Shown in pieces: positions 1 through 7,083 of a DNA stretch of 18,581 bases; within the stretch, counting starts at the first letter, position 1; the number at the start of each line of letters is the position of its first letter. Where the stretch lies: positions 34,814-53,394 of the forward strand of contig CAJTLY010000013.1 of assembly GCA_910577095.1 (NCBI GenBank), read 5' to 3'. The DNA is from an uncultured Alphaproteobacteria bacterium (GTDB taxonomy: Bacteria > Pseudomonadota > Alphaproteobacteria > RF32 > CAG-239). Below the pieces are notes generated by a model. That model worked only from the letters and a program-made list of their open reading frames with translations, was not told the origin of the DNA and ran no database searches. Both the position numbers and the translations under genes were made by a program.

Positions 1-2021
1 GTCGAGTAATGATGCTTGCCGTCGCCGTTCATGTCATAGTTACCTTTACGGTAAGATAAGAACAGGCCCAGTTTGTTGTTGAGATCGTGCTGCAAGTCAC
101 CGCCGGCCTCTAAACCCCAGATATCGGCATCCATATCAACCGGCGCTTTGATGTTGGTATAATGGTAAATCGGATTCACCCAAGCGTTGTACAAGGTACT
201 CTTGCAGAGATTATCTTTATCATCTTCTGCAGATAAGCAAAAATCAGGCAGCAAGCTGTTGACAGTGACCTTGCTTTTGATGTTGCCGACCAGAGAACGT
301 GTTTGTTCAACGGCAGCGGAATGTAAGCCTGTATAAGCGATAACTTCGGCAACAACCTTGTTGCTGGCGCCTGGAACAGGTGTGTCCGGCGTCTCTGGAA
401 TATCCGGTAAAACAGGATCCGGTTCCGGCTCAGGCGTTATTTCAAAGTCTGGATTGACCGTGCTATCCATAACTAAATACCAGGTAGAACCATCTGTTTC
501 TCCATTTTTGTTCCTTTCTGCCAGCCATAAATAAGGTGAACCATATACTCTGTTGACGGTAATTGTTTCGTCATCCGGGTTGGTATCATTCAGAGCTTCT
601 AAAAATACCACACTGGTTCCAATATCCGGAACTTTGCTTAATGAGTATACATTAACCGTGTAATCTCCGCTTAATTCTCCGTTAACAGAGACTTTGTCGG
701 CTGTCCAAGCGTTATCTTTTTTGCCGACGTTAACATTGAGTTGTGAAGCTGCAGCTGTTAGATTTTTAATTTTTAAGTTGTCATAATAGTTATTATGCAA
801 ATCAAAAATCGAACTCGTAAAGCTTAAGTTTGTAACCGGATCTTTGCCGTCAACGCCGGTTAAAAACTGTCCGATACTGTGTGTGCCGTCAGCCTGGGTA
901 AAATCACCAAACTTTAAGGTAACATCACTGATATTTATATTGCCGGCGTTAACGATATCATTATTTATAATAACCTTATTATCGCCGTTTCCTTTTATTG
1001 TTAGGTTAAACTGCTGATTATAGTCATATTTGCCATTATTTAACTGTCCGCCTTCAATAGAGTCATTAAAAATAATGTTTCCGCCTTGGAAGGCATCTAG
1101 AGTCAATGCCGGTACACCGGAAAACTTTTTCATAAATATGGCTTGATATTTTCGTTGGCCGTTAAGTTTGTTTTCAGCATAATTGCCGCTGAAAAAAATG
1201 TTTTTGCCGCGAGAGGCAATGGTGATTGGTTGGGAAGAATAGATAGCTGGCGCAAAAGTGTCTTCAAGCAAAGCATAGTTATTAATAAAGCTGCCACTGA
1301 TGACACCTACTCGGTTTATATTTGTAATTACCAATCCTAATGCGCCTTTTCCAATAGCATAATTACCGATAAAATCAGCAAAAATATTATTGATTTTTCC
1401 GACGTTGTATATTACGCTGCCGGCATATGAGTTAGAGATAGCATAATTTTTTATAAAATTTCCTGAAATTGTTGTGATCTGGCTGCCACTATCGCTCATA
1501 ATTGCGCTACCATAGCCATGCGTGTCTCCTTTAACGTGATTACCAATAAAATCACCTGTAATATTTTTGATTTCATAACCATTATAAATGGCGCCCCCAT
1601 AAGCATAAGTTTCACTTGTGACTGAATTGTTTATAAAATCAGCTCGTATATCTCCGATATATCCGCTTTCTGAGGAATAAGTATTGTAAATAGCGCCGCC
1701 TTTATCTATTGCTGTAAGATTGAAAAAGTCACTGGCTATATCGCCTTTGTTGATTGTGTGCTCTTTATCAATTCTGGCATGGGATTTTAGTCCCGTTTTA
1801 ATTTGATATTGGTAATAATATGGCGTCACATTACCGTCTTCTGTCAGATAATAATCAGCAAACATTGTGCTGTTATCGGGATCAAATTCTGATTTATCTA
1901 GTGTTTCAAGGGTATAAGCTCCTGCTTTTCCCAAAGTCGGGGGGAGAGGGGCGGCAATTGCGGGCGCACTCCAAAAAGTCGTCGCCGTTAACGCAATTGC
2001 TAAAGATGTATATTTAGTCAT
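1..2021 (-). CDS. Pmp-like autotransporter, 3' end outside the window
   Basis: I read 673 uninterrupted codons from ATG 2021 down to the window edge, so the C-terminus is missing. Residues 1-23 form a signal peptide ending APAIA. Residues 105-280 carry GGAI tetrapeptides (109, 142) and six FxxN motifs (FINN 129, FIGN 158, FIKN 189, FIGN 217, FINN 245, FSGN 277) spaced 28-32 residues, the signature of polymorphic-outer-membrane-protein beta-helix passengers. A Pro/Glu/Asp-rich linker lies at about 525-550. It is followed by the start of an autotransporter beta-barrel (WVNPIYHY near 625, then alternating hydrophobic strands). Inferred role: surface-exposed passenger secreted by the type V route, probably adhesion. 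A Shine-Dalgarno AAGGA lies about 11 nt before the ATG. Its codons are clearly more AT-rich than those of the neighbouring housekeeping genes, consistent with an accessory surface gene. The family call is firm; the ligand is unknown. Confidence 0.85.
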   Translation of the reverse strand, partial: MTKYTSLAIALTATTFWSAPAIAAPLPPTLGKAGAYTLETLDKSEFDPDNSTMFADYYLTEDGNVTPYYYQYQIKTGLKSHARIDKEHTINKGDIASDFFNLTAIDKGGAIYNTYSSESGYIGDIRADFINNSVTSETYAYGGAIYNGYEIKNITGDFIGNHVKGDTHGYGSAIMSDSGSQITTISGNFIKNYAISNSYAGSVIYNVGKINNIFADFIGNYAIGKGALGLVITNINRVGVISGSFINNYALLEDTFAPAIYSSQPITIASRGKNIFFSGNYAENKLNGQRKYQAIFMKKFSGVPALTLDAFQGGNIIFNDSIEGGQLNNGKYDYNQQFNLTIKGNGDNKVIINNDIVNAGNINISDVTLKFGDFTQADGTHSIGQFLTGVDGKDPVTNLSFTSSIFDLHNNYYDNLKIKNLTAAASQLNVNVGKKDNAWTADKVSVNGELSGDYTVNVYSLSKVPDIGTSVVFLEALNDTNPDDETITVNRVYGSPYLWLAERNKNGETDGSTWYLVMDSTVNPDFEITPEPEPDPVLPDIPETPDTPVPGASNKVVAEVIAYTGLHSAAVEQTRSLVGNIKSKVTVNSLLPDFCLSAEDDKDNLCKSTLYNAWVNPIYHYTNIKAPVDMDADIWGLEAGGDLQHDLNNKLGLFLSYRKGNYDMNGDGKHHYS

Positions 2022-2053
2022 TTTATCGTGTCCTTAGCAAAATGAATTCAAAC

Positions 2054-2189
2054 GATCATTTTTTTGATACATTTTACTTCTTCTCCATGTCTCTTGCTAA
2101 CCTAATGATAATCTTAAAATCTTCTTGATCTTAAATCTTCTTTGCAGTATCATTTATCTGTATCAAAAAAATGATCCTTTTTTTGATAC
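2054..2189. promoter_or_regulatory. Three copies of a 17-bp operator-like site
   Basis: The sequence GATCATTTTTTTGATAC occurs at 2054-2070. Its exact reverse complement is at 2160-2176. A third copy with one change (A to C at position 5) is at 2173-2189, sharing the GATC of the second so that 2160-2189 is a near-perfect 30-bp palindrome. The first copy abuts the candidate -10 of the autotransporter at 2071-2076 and covers the predicted transcription start. The paired copies lie about 100 bp upstream. This arrangement suits a repressor that binds at the start site and at a distal double site, but no regulator for it is identifiable in the window. Confidence 0.5.
2071..2100 (-). promoter_or_regulatory. 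Candidate promoter of the autotransporter
   Basis: On the minus strand a -35-like TTAGCA (2095-2100) is separated by 18 bp from a -10-like TAAAAT (2071-2076). This would start transcription near 2064, leaving a leader of about 43 nt. The -35 matches the consensus only partly, so the promoter could be weak or regulated by the adjacent 17-bp sites. Confidence 0.4.
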
Positions 2190-2225
2190 AGAATCGTCAG
2201 AGGACAATAAAAATATCCGCATAAA

Positions 2226-2253
2226 AAAAAGCACCTTGTAAAAGGTGCTTTTT
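2226..2253. terminator. Bidirectional rho-independent terminator
   Basis: AAAAAGCACCTT pairs with AAGGTGCTTTTT around a GTAA loop. The stem is GC-containing with A and T tracts on either side, so it can act in both directions. It lies 21 bp after the stop codon of the minus-strand gene ending at 2275 and is most likely that gene's terminator. Confidence 0.85.
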
Positions 2254-2274
2254 AAGGTTTTGAGGTCCGGAAAC

Positions 2275-3051
2275 TTATTGCGGAGCGCCGAAAGATTTCA
2301 TTTTCAGTTTGTTCCAACCGCTGTTGTTCTTTTTTTCTTCGGCGGCGCGTTTCGCTTGTTCAACCTGGGTTTTCTGTTCCCATTTGCGGATCGGTTCGCT
2401 GCGTTTGTTAACAATCTTGCGCTGTTGCTCGTTTTGGACAACGCCGACCGGAAGCAGTTGGTTGAGAAGTGCCGGCGAAACAAATTCGGCATGTTTGGGG
2501 CCGAGGGCTTTCAGCATGGCGTCAATAATTTCGGCACCGGGTTTAAAGTTGTAAACATGGACGCTGCCGCCGTAAAAGATGGCAAAAGAATGGCAGGGCG
2601 AAGAGATCAGTACATCGGTGTAGTCAACCCCGCGGATAAAGCGGATGATGATTTTGGGCTCGATGATGCATTGTTCCGCCCGATCAAACAAAACGTTGCT
2701 CTCGCTGCTGAGAAAATAGCGGCCGATCATATCGCGGACCGGTTCTCCCATCACGCCGCAAAAGCCGCGAATCGGAAATCCGTCAAGCGTGTAACCCTCG
2801 TATTCGTCGTTTTGCGGAAAGACTTCGTAACAAAAAACCTGTTCTGCCTTAACGATATTGTCGATGGCAAATTTACCGGCCTCGTCAATAAACCGCTGCT
2901 GCGGGTTGACGGCGTTTTCTTCCGCAACCGTTTCGCGCTTCCACGAGCCTTCGGGCTGACTGAAAGCCTGAACGCCCTCGACGGTTTGGGCAAAACCGGC
3001 CAACGGCCAAAAGGCCAGAAAACCGGATAAAAGCAGAATTGGTAATTTCAT
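2275..3051 (-). CDS. Unknown exported protein (258 aa) downstream of lepA
   Basis: I do not recognise a family. The reading frame is open to 3306, but the start is placed at ATG 3051, which has a strong GGAGG ribosome site 7 nt upstream. It begins a typical signal peptide (MKLPILLLSGFLAFWPLAGFA, cut before Q22 or nearby). The longer start would run through the end of lepA. The mature part has several cysteines (FCYEVF, RGFCGVMG, EQCIIE, SPCHSFAIFYGG) that could pair in the periplasm. The C-terminal ~50 residues are strongly basic and charged (KTQVEQAKRAAEEKKNNSG), probably helical. Its own promoter lies at 3079-3107 and a terminator follows at 2226-2253, so it can be a single transcription unit despite being only 70 bp behind lepA. 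Inferred location: periplasm or cell envelope. Confidence 0.8.
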   Translation of the reverse strand: MKLPILLLSGFLAFWPLAGFAQTVEGVQAFSQPEGSWKRETVAEENAVNPQQRFIDEAGKFAIDNIVKAEQVFCYEVFPQNDEYEGYTLDGFPIRGFCGVMGEPVRDMIGRYFLSSESNVLFDRAEQCIIEPKIIIRFIRGVDYTDVLISSPCHSFAIFYGGSVHVYNFKPGAEIIDAMLKALGPKHAEFVSPALLNQLLPVGVVQNEQQRKIVNKRSEPIRKWEQKTQVEQAKRAAEEKKNNSGWNKLKMKSFGAPQ

Positions 3052-3078
3052 AAACAGTTCCTCCGAATAATATATCTG

Positions 3079-3107
3079 ATTATAATAAATCGTTGTCGCT
3101 TTCTCAA
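3079..3107 (-). promoter_or_regulatory. Sigma70-type promoter of the exported protein gene
   Basis: On the minus strand TTGAGA (3102-3107) is followed after exactly 17 bp by a perfect TATAAT (3079-3084). It lies in the 70-bp gap after lepA and would give a leader of about 20 nt carrying the GGAGG site. Confidence 0.7.
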
Positions 3108-3121
3108 GAGATAAATTCGTT

Positions 3122-4927
3122 TTACTGATCGCCGATACGCAAAGCTTCGATGAAGGCGGACTGCGGAATTTCGACTTTGCCGAACTGCCGCATCCGCAAT
3201 TTGCCTTTCTTTTGTTTGTCGAGCAGCTTGCGTTTGCGGGTAATGTCGCCGCCGTAGCATTTGGCGGTAACGTCTTTGCGCAGGGCGGAAATGGTTTCGC
3301 GGGCAATTACCCGGCCGCCGATTGCCGCCTGAATGGGAATTTTGAACAAATGCCGCGGGATCAGGTCTTTGAGGCGCTCACAAATTTGGCGCCCGCGCGA
3401 TTCCGCCTCCGAACGGTGACAAAGGAAAGCCAGTGCATCCACGGGCTCCTCGTTGATCAGAATTTGCACTTTGACCAGATCCGATTCCTGGTGGCCGACG
3501 ATTTCGTAATCAAAACTGGCATAGCCGCTGGTAATCGATTTCAGCCGGTCATAAAAGTCAAATACGATTTCGTTGAGCGGGATTTTGTAGACGACCATCG
3601 CCCGGCTGCCGGCGTAGGTCAGTTCCTCCTGTTCGCCTCGGCGGTCGTTGCAGAGTTTGAGCACGGCGCCCAGATATTCGTCGGGTACCAGAATGGTGGC
3701 GCGGACCAAAGGTTCTTCAATCGAACGGACGGTGGACAGGTCGGGCATATCGGCGGGATTGCACAGCGTTATCTGTTCGCCGTTGGTCATATTGAGATTA
3801 TAGGCAACCGAAGGGGCGGTGGTGATGAGGTCAAGGTCAAATTCGCGTCCCAGACGTTCCTGAATAATTTCCATATGCAGCAGGCCGAGAAAACCGCAAC
3901 GGAAACCAAGGCCGAGGGCGGCCGAATTTTCGTTTTGGTATTCGATGCTGGCGTCGTTGAGCTTAAGTTTGGCCAAGGCGTCTTTGAGGTTTTCGTACTG
4001 GCTGCTGTCGACCGGAAAGATAGAACAGAATACCACCGGAACCGATGGTTTGAAGCCTTGCAGCGGTGCGGCGCAGGGCAGGCGGTTGTCGGTGATGGTG
4101 TCGCCGATGCTGCAGTCGCTGACGCTTTTGATGCTGGCGGTAATAAAGCCGATTTCGCCCGGATAAAGCGCTTCGGCATCCTGCATTTTGGGCGTAAAAA
4201 CACCCACTTTGTCAATTTGATAAACCGCATTGTTCGACATCATGCGAATTTGTTGTTTTTTGCGGATGATGCCGTCTTTGACGCGGACTAAGATGATTAC
4301 GCCCAGGTAAGAATCGTACCAGCTGTCGATCAGCAACGCCTGCAGCGGCGCTTCACGGCGGCCTTGCGGTGCCGGCAGCCGGGTCACGATCGCTTCCAGC
4401 AGTTCGGGAACGCCGAGACCTGTTTTTCCGGAAGTTTCCACCGCGTCGGAAGCGTCCAGGCCGATCACGTCTTCGATTTGGCGGCGGACTTTTTCCGCTT
4501 CGGCCGACGGAAGGTCGACTTTATTTAAAACCGGGATGATTTCGTGGTTGTTGTCAATTGCGAGATAGACGTTGGCCAGCGTTTGCGCTTCCACGCCCTG
4601 AGTGGCGTCAACCACCAGGATCGAGCCTTCGCACGAGGCGAGCGAACGGCTGACTTCGTAAGAAAAGTCGACGTGTCCGGGGGTGTCCATCAGATTGAGC
4701 TGATAGGTTTTGCCGTCGGCGGCGGCATAGTTCAGCCGCACCGTCTGAGCTTTGATCGTAATGCCGCGCTCGCGTTCAATATCCATTGAATCGAGAACCT
4801 GTTCCTGCATTTCGCGACTGGTGAGCCCGCCGCAATATTCGATCAGGCGGTCGGCAAGGGTGGACTTGCCGTGGTCAATGTGGGCGATGATTGCAAAGTT
4901 GCGAATTAAATTTAAATCGTCAGACAT
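3122..4927 (-). CDS. lepA: Elongation factor 4 (LepA), ribosomal back-translocase GTPase
   Basis: The 601-residue product matches the usual LepA length. The G domain shows G1 AHIDHGKS (15-22), RGITI (54-58), DTPGH (81-85) and NKVD (135-138). It is followed by the beta-barrel, EF-G-like III and V domains and the LepA-specific C-terminal domain (YGGDITRKRKLLDKQKKGKL near 560-580, then RMRQFG). It binds the ribosome in the cytoplasm and hydrolyses GTP. The family is linked to rescue of stalled or mistranslocated ribosomes and to 30S biogenesis. The ATG at 4927 has AAGGA 7 nt upstream. A divergent 132-bp gap separates it from the acetyltransferase gene at 5060. In many proteobacteria lepA is followed by lepB; here an unknown exported-protein gene follows instead. 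Confidence 0.98.
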   Translation of the reverse strand: MSDDLNLIRNFAIIAHIDHGKSTLADRLIEYCGGLTSREMQEQVLDSMDIERERGITIKAQTVRLNYAAADGKTYQLNLMDTPGHVDFSYEVSRSLASCEGSILVVDATQGVEAQTLANVYLAIDNNHEIIPVLNKVDLPSAEAEKVRRQIEDVIGLDASDAVETSGKTGLGVPELLEAIVTRLPAPQGRREAPLQALLIDSWYDSYLGVIILVRVKDGIIRKKQQIRMMSNNAVYQIDKVGVFTPKMQDAEALYPGEIGFITASIKSVSDCSIGDTITDNRLPCAAPLQGFKPSVPVVFCSIFPVDSSQYENLKDALAKLKLNDASIEYQNENSAALGLGFRCGFLGLLHMEIIQERLGREFDLDLITTAPSVAYNLNMTNGEQITLCNPADMPDLSTVRSIEEPLVRATILVPDEYLGAVLKLCNDRRGEQEELTYAGSRAMVVYKIPLNEIVFDFYDRLKSITSGYASFDYEIVGHQESDLVKVQILINEEPVDALAFLCHRSEAESRGRQICERLKDLIPRHLFKIPIQAAIGGRVIARETISALRKDVTAKCYGGDITRKRKLLDKQKKGKLRMRQFGKVEIPQSAFIEALRIGDQ

Positions 4928-5059
4928 CTCATTCCTTGTTTTTAATTAATCTTTTGATTAACTCATAAATAGGGCAAAAAAAAAGATTAGGCAATATAAT
5001 ATTGATTATAGTCGTCAAATATGATATTAATGAATATGTATCCGGACAGGAGGTAAACA

Positions 5060-5497
5060 ATGAGAAAAATGATTGACGTTGATTTTGGTTCTTCCCGTTA
5101 TGACCAACTGGTTGAACTACGCTATAAAATCCTTCTGGAACCGCTCGGTTTGAAGTTTCTGGATATGTATCGCGAAAAAGAAATGGGGTATCTGCATATC
5201 GGTTGTGTCGAAGGACTGGATGACAGTTTGGTCGGCGGTTTGATGCTGGCCCCGCTTAATGATGAAGAAATCCGTATGATGCAGGTGGCCGTCGATACCA
5301 AATACCAACGGGAGGGGATCGGCCGCGAGATGGTGAAATATGCCGAAGCCAGAGCGAAAGAGGCCGGATATTCCCGCATTGTGATGCATTCGATGCTTTC
5401 GGTGGTCCATTTTTACGAAAAAATGGGGTATCGGCAGGAAGGCGACATCTTTGAAGAAAACGGAATTACCTTCGCACGGATGGTAAAAGACTTATAA
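5060..5497 (+). CDS. GNAT-family N-acetyltransferase (145 aa)
   Basis: A single GNAT fold of typical length. The acetyl-CoA pyrophosphate-binding motif A is QREGIG (83-88) following VAVDTKYQ, and motif B is VHFYEKMGY (116-124). Such proteins move an acetyl group from acetyl-CoA to an amine; the substrate cannot be predicted from sequence. The start at 5060 has a perfect AGGAGG at 5048-5053. It is the first gene of a probable two-gene operon with the gene at 5512 (14-bp gap), divergent from lepA. It is a cytoplasmic protein with no signal or membrane segment. The overall pattern (YLHIGCVEG..VGGLMLAPLNDEEIRMMQVAV) resembles ElaA/YjcF-type small-molecule acetyltransferases. Confidence 0.9.
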   Translation: MRKMIDVDFGSSRYDQLVELRYKILLEPLGLKFLDMYREKEMGYLHIGCVEGLDDSLVGGLMLAPLNDEEIRMMQVAVDTKYQREGIGREMVKYAEARAKEAGYSRIVMHSMLSVVHFYEKMGYRQEGDIFEENGITFARMVKDL

Positions 5498-5511
5498 AAC
5501 AGGATCGGCCG

Positions 5512-6255
5512 ATGACGGAAACTTTTCAGGAACTCAAGAAAAAACTGACCGAATTTTATTGCCGGACCCGCGGCAACGATGAGTTGGAAGCCGCCTTTAA
5601 CCGGTTGGATACAGATCATGAACTGCGCGGGATTGTTGAGGCGATGAAGGAGAGCTTTCCGAAAGAGCCGACGCTCGGTGACGAATATTCGATGTATTTT
5701 GCCTATGCGGCGATGCGGCCCGAGGTTCGTACCGACCAAGACCGCAATCAATGGCTGCAACATACCAAAAAATTTATTAACCGTTGCCCGCCCGATCCGA
5801 AACTGGCCGGTCATCTGTGCAGCGTGATTATGCGGCTGCCGGAAATGGGCGGTTCAAGCGGCGAAACGTTTAATTACGGTCTGCGGGCGTTGAAACTGCT
5901 GCCAAAAACCTTTGCCCGCCATGCCGATTGTACCAAGGCGGTTGAAAAAATGGCGCGGAACGATTTTCGTTCTCTGCTCGACAAGGCCTGCAATCAATCC
6001 GACTATCAAAAACAATTGCGGGCGTTTGACCGGGCGCTGGCGCGTTTGTCCGATATTCCTCCGGGAGACCGTTATCGCGGTTTGGACGAATGTATCCGGG
6101 CAATGGCTCCGGTTTATCATCAGACCGAATGGGGACGGCAAGAGTTGCCGCGCAAACGGCGTCTGGCTTCCAACCGAATATTCAAGAGTCTGCCGCACAA
6201 TGTTCAGCAGATTATCCGCAACCGCAAAAACCATAACGATTGGCTGAGTAAATAA
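5512..6255 (+). CDS. Unknown cytoplasmic protein (247 aa)
   Basis: I recognise no family. The start ATG has AGGATC upstream, only 14 bp after the acetyltransferase stop, so the two are almost certainly co-transcribed. There is no signal peptide or membrane segment. The protein is rich in charged residues and looks largely alpha-helical (for example ELKKKLTEFYCR near the N-terminus and DELEAAFNRL). The C-terminus is basic (PRKRRLASNRIFKSL, IIRNRKNHNDW), which might contact nucleic acid, though that is only a guess. Codon use matches its neighbours. Two tandem rho-independent terminators follow immediately, marking the end of the operon. Confidence 0.8.
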   Translation: MTETFQELKKKLTEFYCRTRGNDELEAAFNRLDTDHELRGIVEAMKESFPKEPTLGDEYSMYFAYAAMRPEVRTDQDRNQWLQHTKKFINRCPPDPKLAGHLCSVIMRLPEMGGSSGETFNYGLRALKLLPKTFARHADCTKAVEKMARNDFRSLLDKACNQSDYQKQLRAFDRALARLSDIPPGDRYRGLDECIRAMAPVYHQTEWGRQELPRKRRLASNRIFKSLPHNVQQIIRNRKNHNDWLSK

Positions 6256-6264
6256 ACTGATTTT

Positions 6265-6290
6265 AAAGCCGGATTTGGTCCGGCTTTTTT
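6265..6290 (+). terminator. First of two tandem terminators after the GNAT operon
   Basis: A nine-base stem AAAGCCGGA (6265-6273) with TCCGGCTTT (6279-6287), a five-base loop and six T residues. It lies 10 bp after the stop at 6255. Confidence 0.9.
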
Positions 6291-6302
6291 AATCCCCTAA
6301 AA

Positions 6303-6330
6303 CCTCCGGATAAACCGGAGGATTTTTTTT
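6303..6330 (+). terminator. Second tandem terminator after the GNAT operon
   Basis: CCTCCGG (6303-6309) pairs with CCGGAGG (6315-6321), followed by A and eight T residues. Backing up the first terminator so closely suggests strong insulation from the convergent rpsU unit. Confidence 0.9.
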
Positions 6331-6383
6331 GAGTTTAAGGGGGCAAAGATACGTTGTCGAAAGGGCAAGTTTGTACATGCAAA

Positions 6384-6411
6384 AAAAACACCGCCGATCG
6401 GCGGTGTTTTT
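6384..6411. terminator. Terminator of rpsU, fully palindromic
   Basis: A perfect 28-bp palindrome: AAAAACACCGCCGA (6384-6397) with its complement (6398-6411). It lies 21 bp after the rpsU stop on the minus strand and can terminate in both directions. Confidence 0.9.
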
Positions 6412-6431
6412 CGAAAAAACTTTCAGGATGA

Positions 6432-6638
6432 CTAGAATCCTTCGGTATCCAAGCGTTTGCGAAGTTGCTTGCGGGAACGTCTGATTGCCTCGGCCTGACG
6501 GCGGGCTTTTTTCTCAGAGTTCTTTTCGTGATGGCGGCGCAGCTTCATTTCGCGGAAAACGCCTTCACGTTGCATTTTCTTCTTCAGAACTTTCAAAGAC
6601 TGACCGACATCGTTACCGATAACAGTAACTTGAACCAC
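6432..6638 (-). CDS. rpsU: 30S ribosomal protein S21
   Basis: The 68-residue product starts MVQVTVIGNDVGQSLKVLKK and continues into a highly basic helical tail (KARRQAEAIRRSRKQLRKR), typical of bacterial S21. It is a small-subunit protein of the platform that takes part in initiation on mRNA. The start codon is GTG (6636-6638), supported by GAGGTG 6-11 nt upstream and by the conserved N-terminal VQV sequence; no ATG fits. It is a monocistronic unit on the minus strand, closed by the terminator at 6384-6411. GTG may moderate expression, but that is inference. Confidence 0.97.
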   Translation of the reverse strand: MVQVTVIGNDVGQSLKVLKKKMQREGVFREMKLRRHHEKNSEKKARRQAEAIRRSRKQLRKRLDTEGF

Positions 6639-6732
6639 TTAAATCACCTCATTTCAATTTTTCGTTTATTATAAAATTGCTTTTTATTAACATACCCGAA
6701 CGATAATTGCAACCTTTTTTTGTTATGGCTGC

Positions 6733-6945
6733 CTAAGCGATGATGTTGGGCATGATTTTGGCTTCGATCGACTCTATTTTCTTTTTGACGCCATTGCGCA
6801 TGTTGCTGAGTTGTTTGGCGGTGGCAAAGTCAATCGTCGAATTGCGGGAAACCAAATGCCGGATATCGGAACACACCCGTCTTTCCTCCAGCCGCAGTTC
6901 ACACAGTTGATGAGTCAGTTTGCTCAAATTGTCATTTTTAATCAT
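6733..6945 (-). CDS. DUF465 (YdcH)-like small protein, 70 aa
   Basis: A short, all-helical, charged protein (LCELRLEERRVCSDIRHLV ... LSNMRNGVKKKIESIEAKI) with the spacing of DUF465/YdcH proteins: two heptad-patterned helices joined by a short turn at about residues 38-42. The family has no established biochemical function; members are small cytoplasmic coiled-coil proteins common in Alphaproteobacteria. GAGGA is about 10 nt before the ATG. It is divergent from the phosphofructokinase gene across a 138-bp gap that holds an inverted repeat. No obvious terminator separates it from rpsU 94 bp downstream, so read-through into rpsU is possible. Confidence 0.7.
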   Translation of the reverse strand: MIKNDNLSKLTHQLCELRLEERRVCSDIRHLVSRNSTIDFATAKQLSNMRNGVKKKIESIEAKIMPNIIA

Positions 6946-6987
6946 TAAGAAAAATCCTCGGATTTATAAGGTAGCGTTTGCGCCGAA

Positions 6988-7018
6988 AAATTTTACAGAC
7001 AACATTTTTGTAAAATTT
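6988..7018. promoter_or_regulatory. Inverted repeat between the DUF465-like gene and pfk
   Basis: AAATTTTACA (6988-6997) and its exact complement TGTAAAATTT (7009-7018) are separated by 11 bp. The site lies just upstream of a weak promoter-like TTGAAA (7022-7027)-16-TAAAAA (7044-7049) for pfk and within the divergent promoter zone. It could be an operator for a dimeric regulator; the high AT content makes chance possible. Confidence 0.3.
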
Positions 7019-7083
7019 GTGTTGAAATATACCACATTTATGCTAAAAAAGCAACCAATATTTATTTGACATAGGAGTTTCAC

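Noticed and set aside
2245..3030. 261-codon plus-strand ORF opposite the exported protein gene
   Set aside because: It starts inside a terminator, lacks a ribosome site and is a shadow of the signal-peptide-bearing minus-strand gene.
4946..4961. TTAATC/GATTAA inverted repeat upstream of lepA
   Set aside because: Only six AT-rich pairs with a T4 loop; expected by chance in such DNA.
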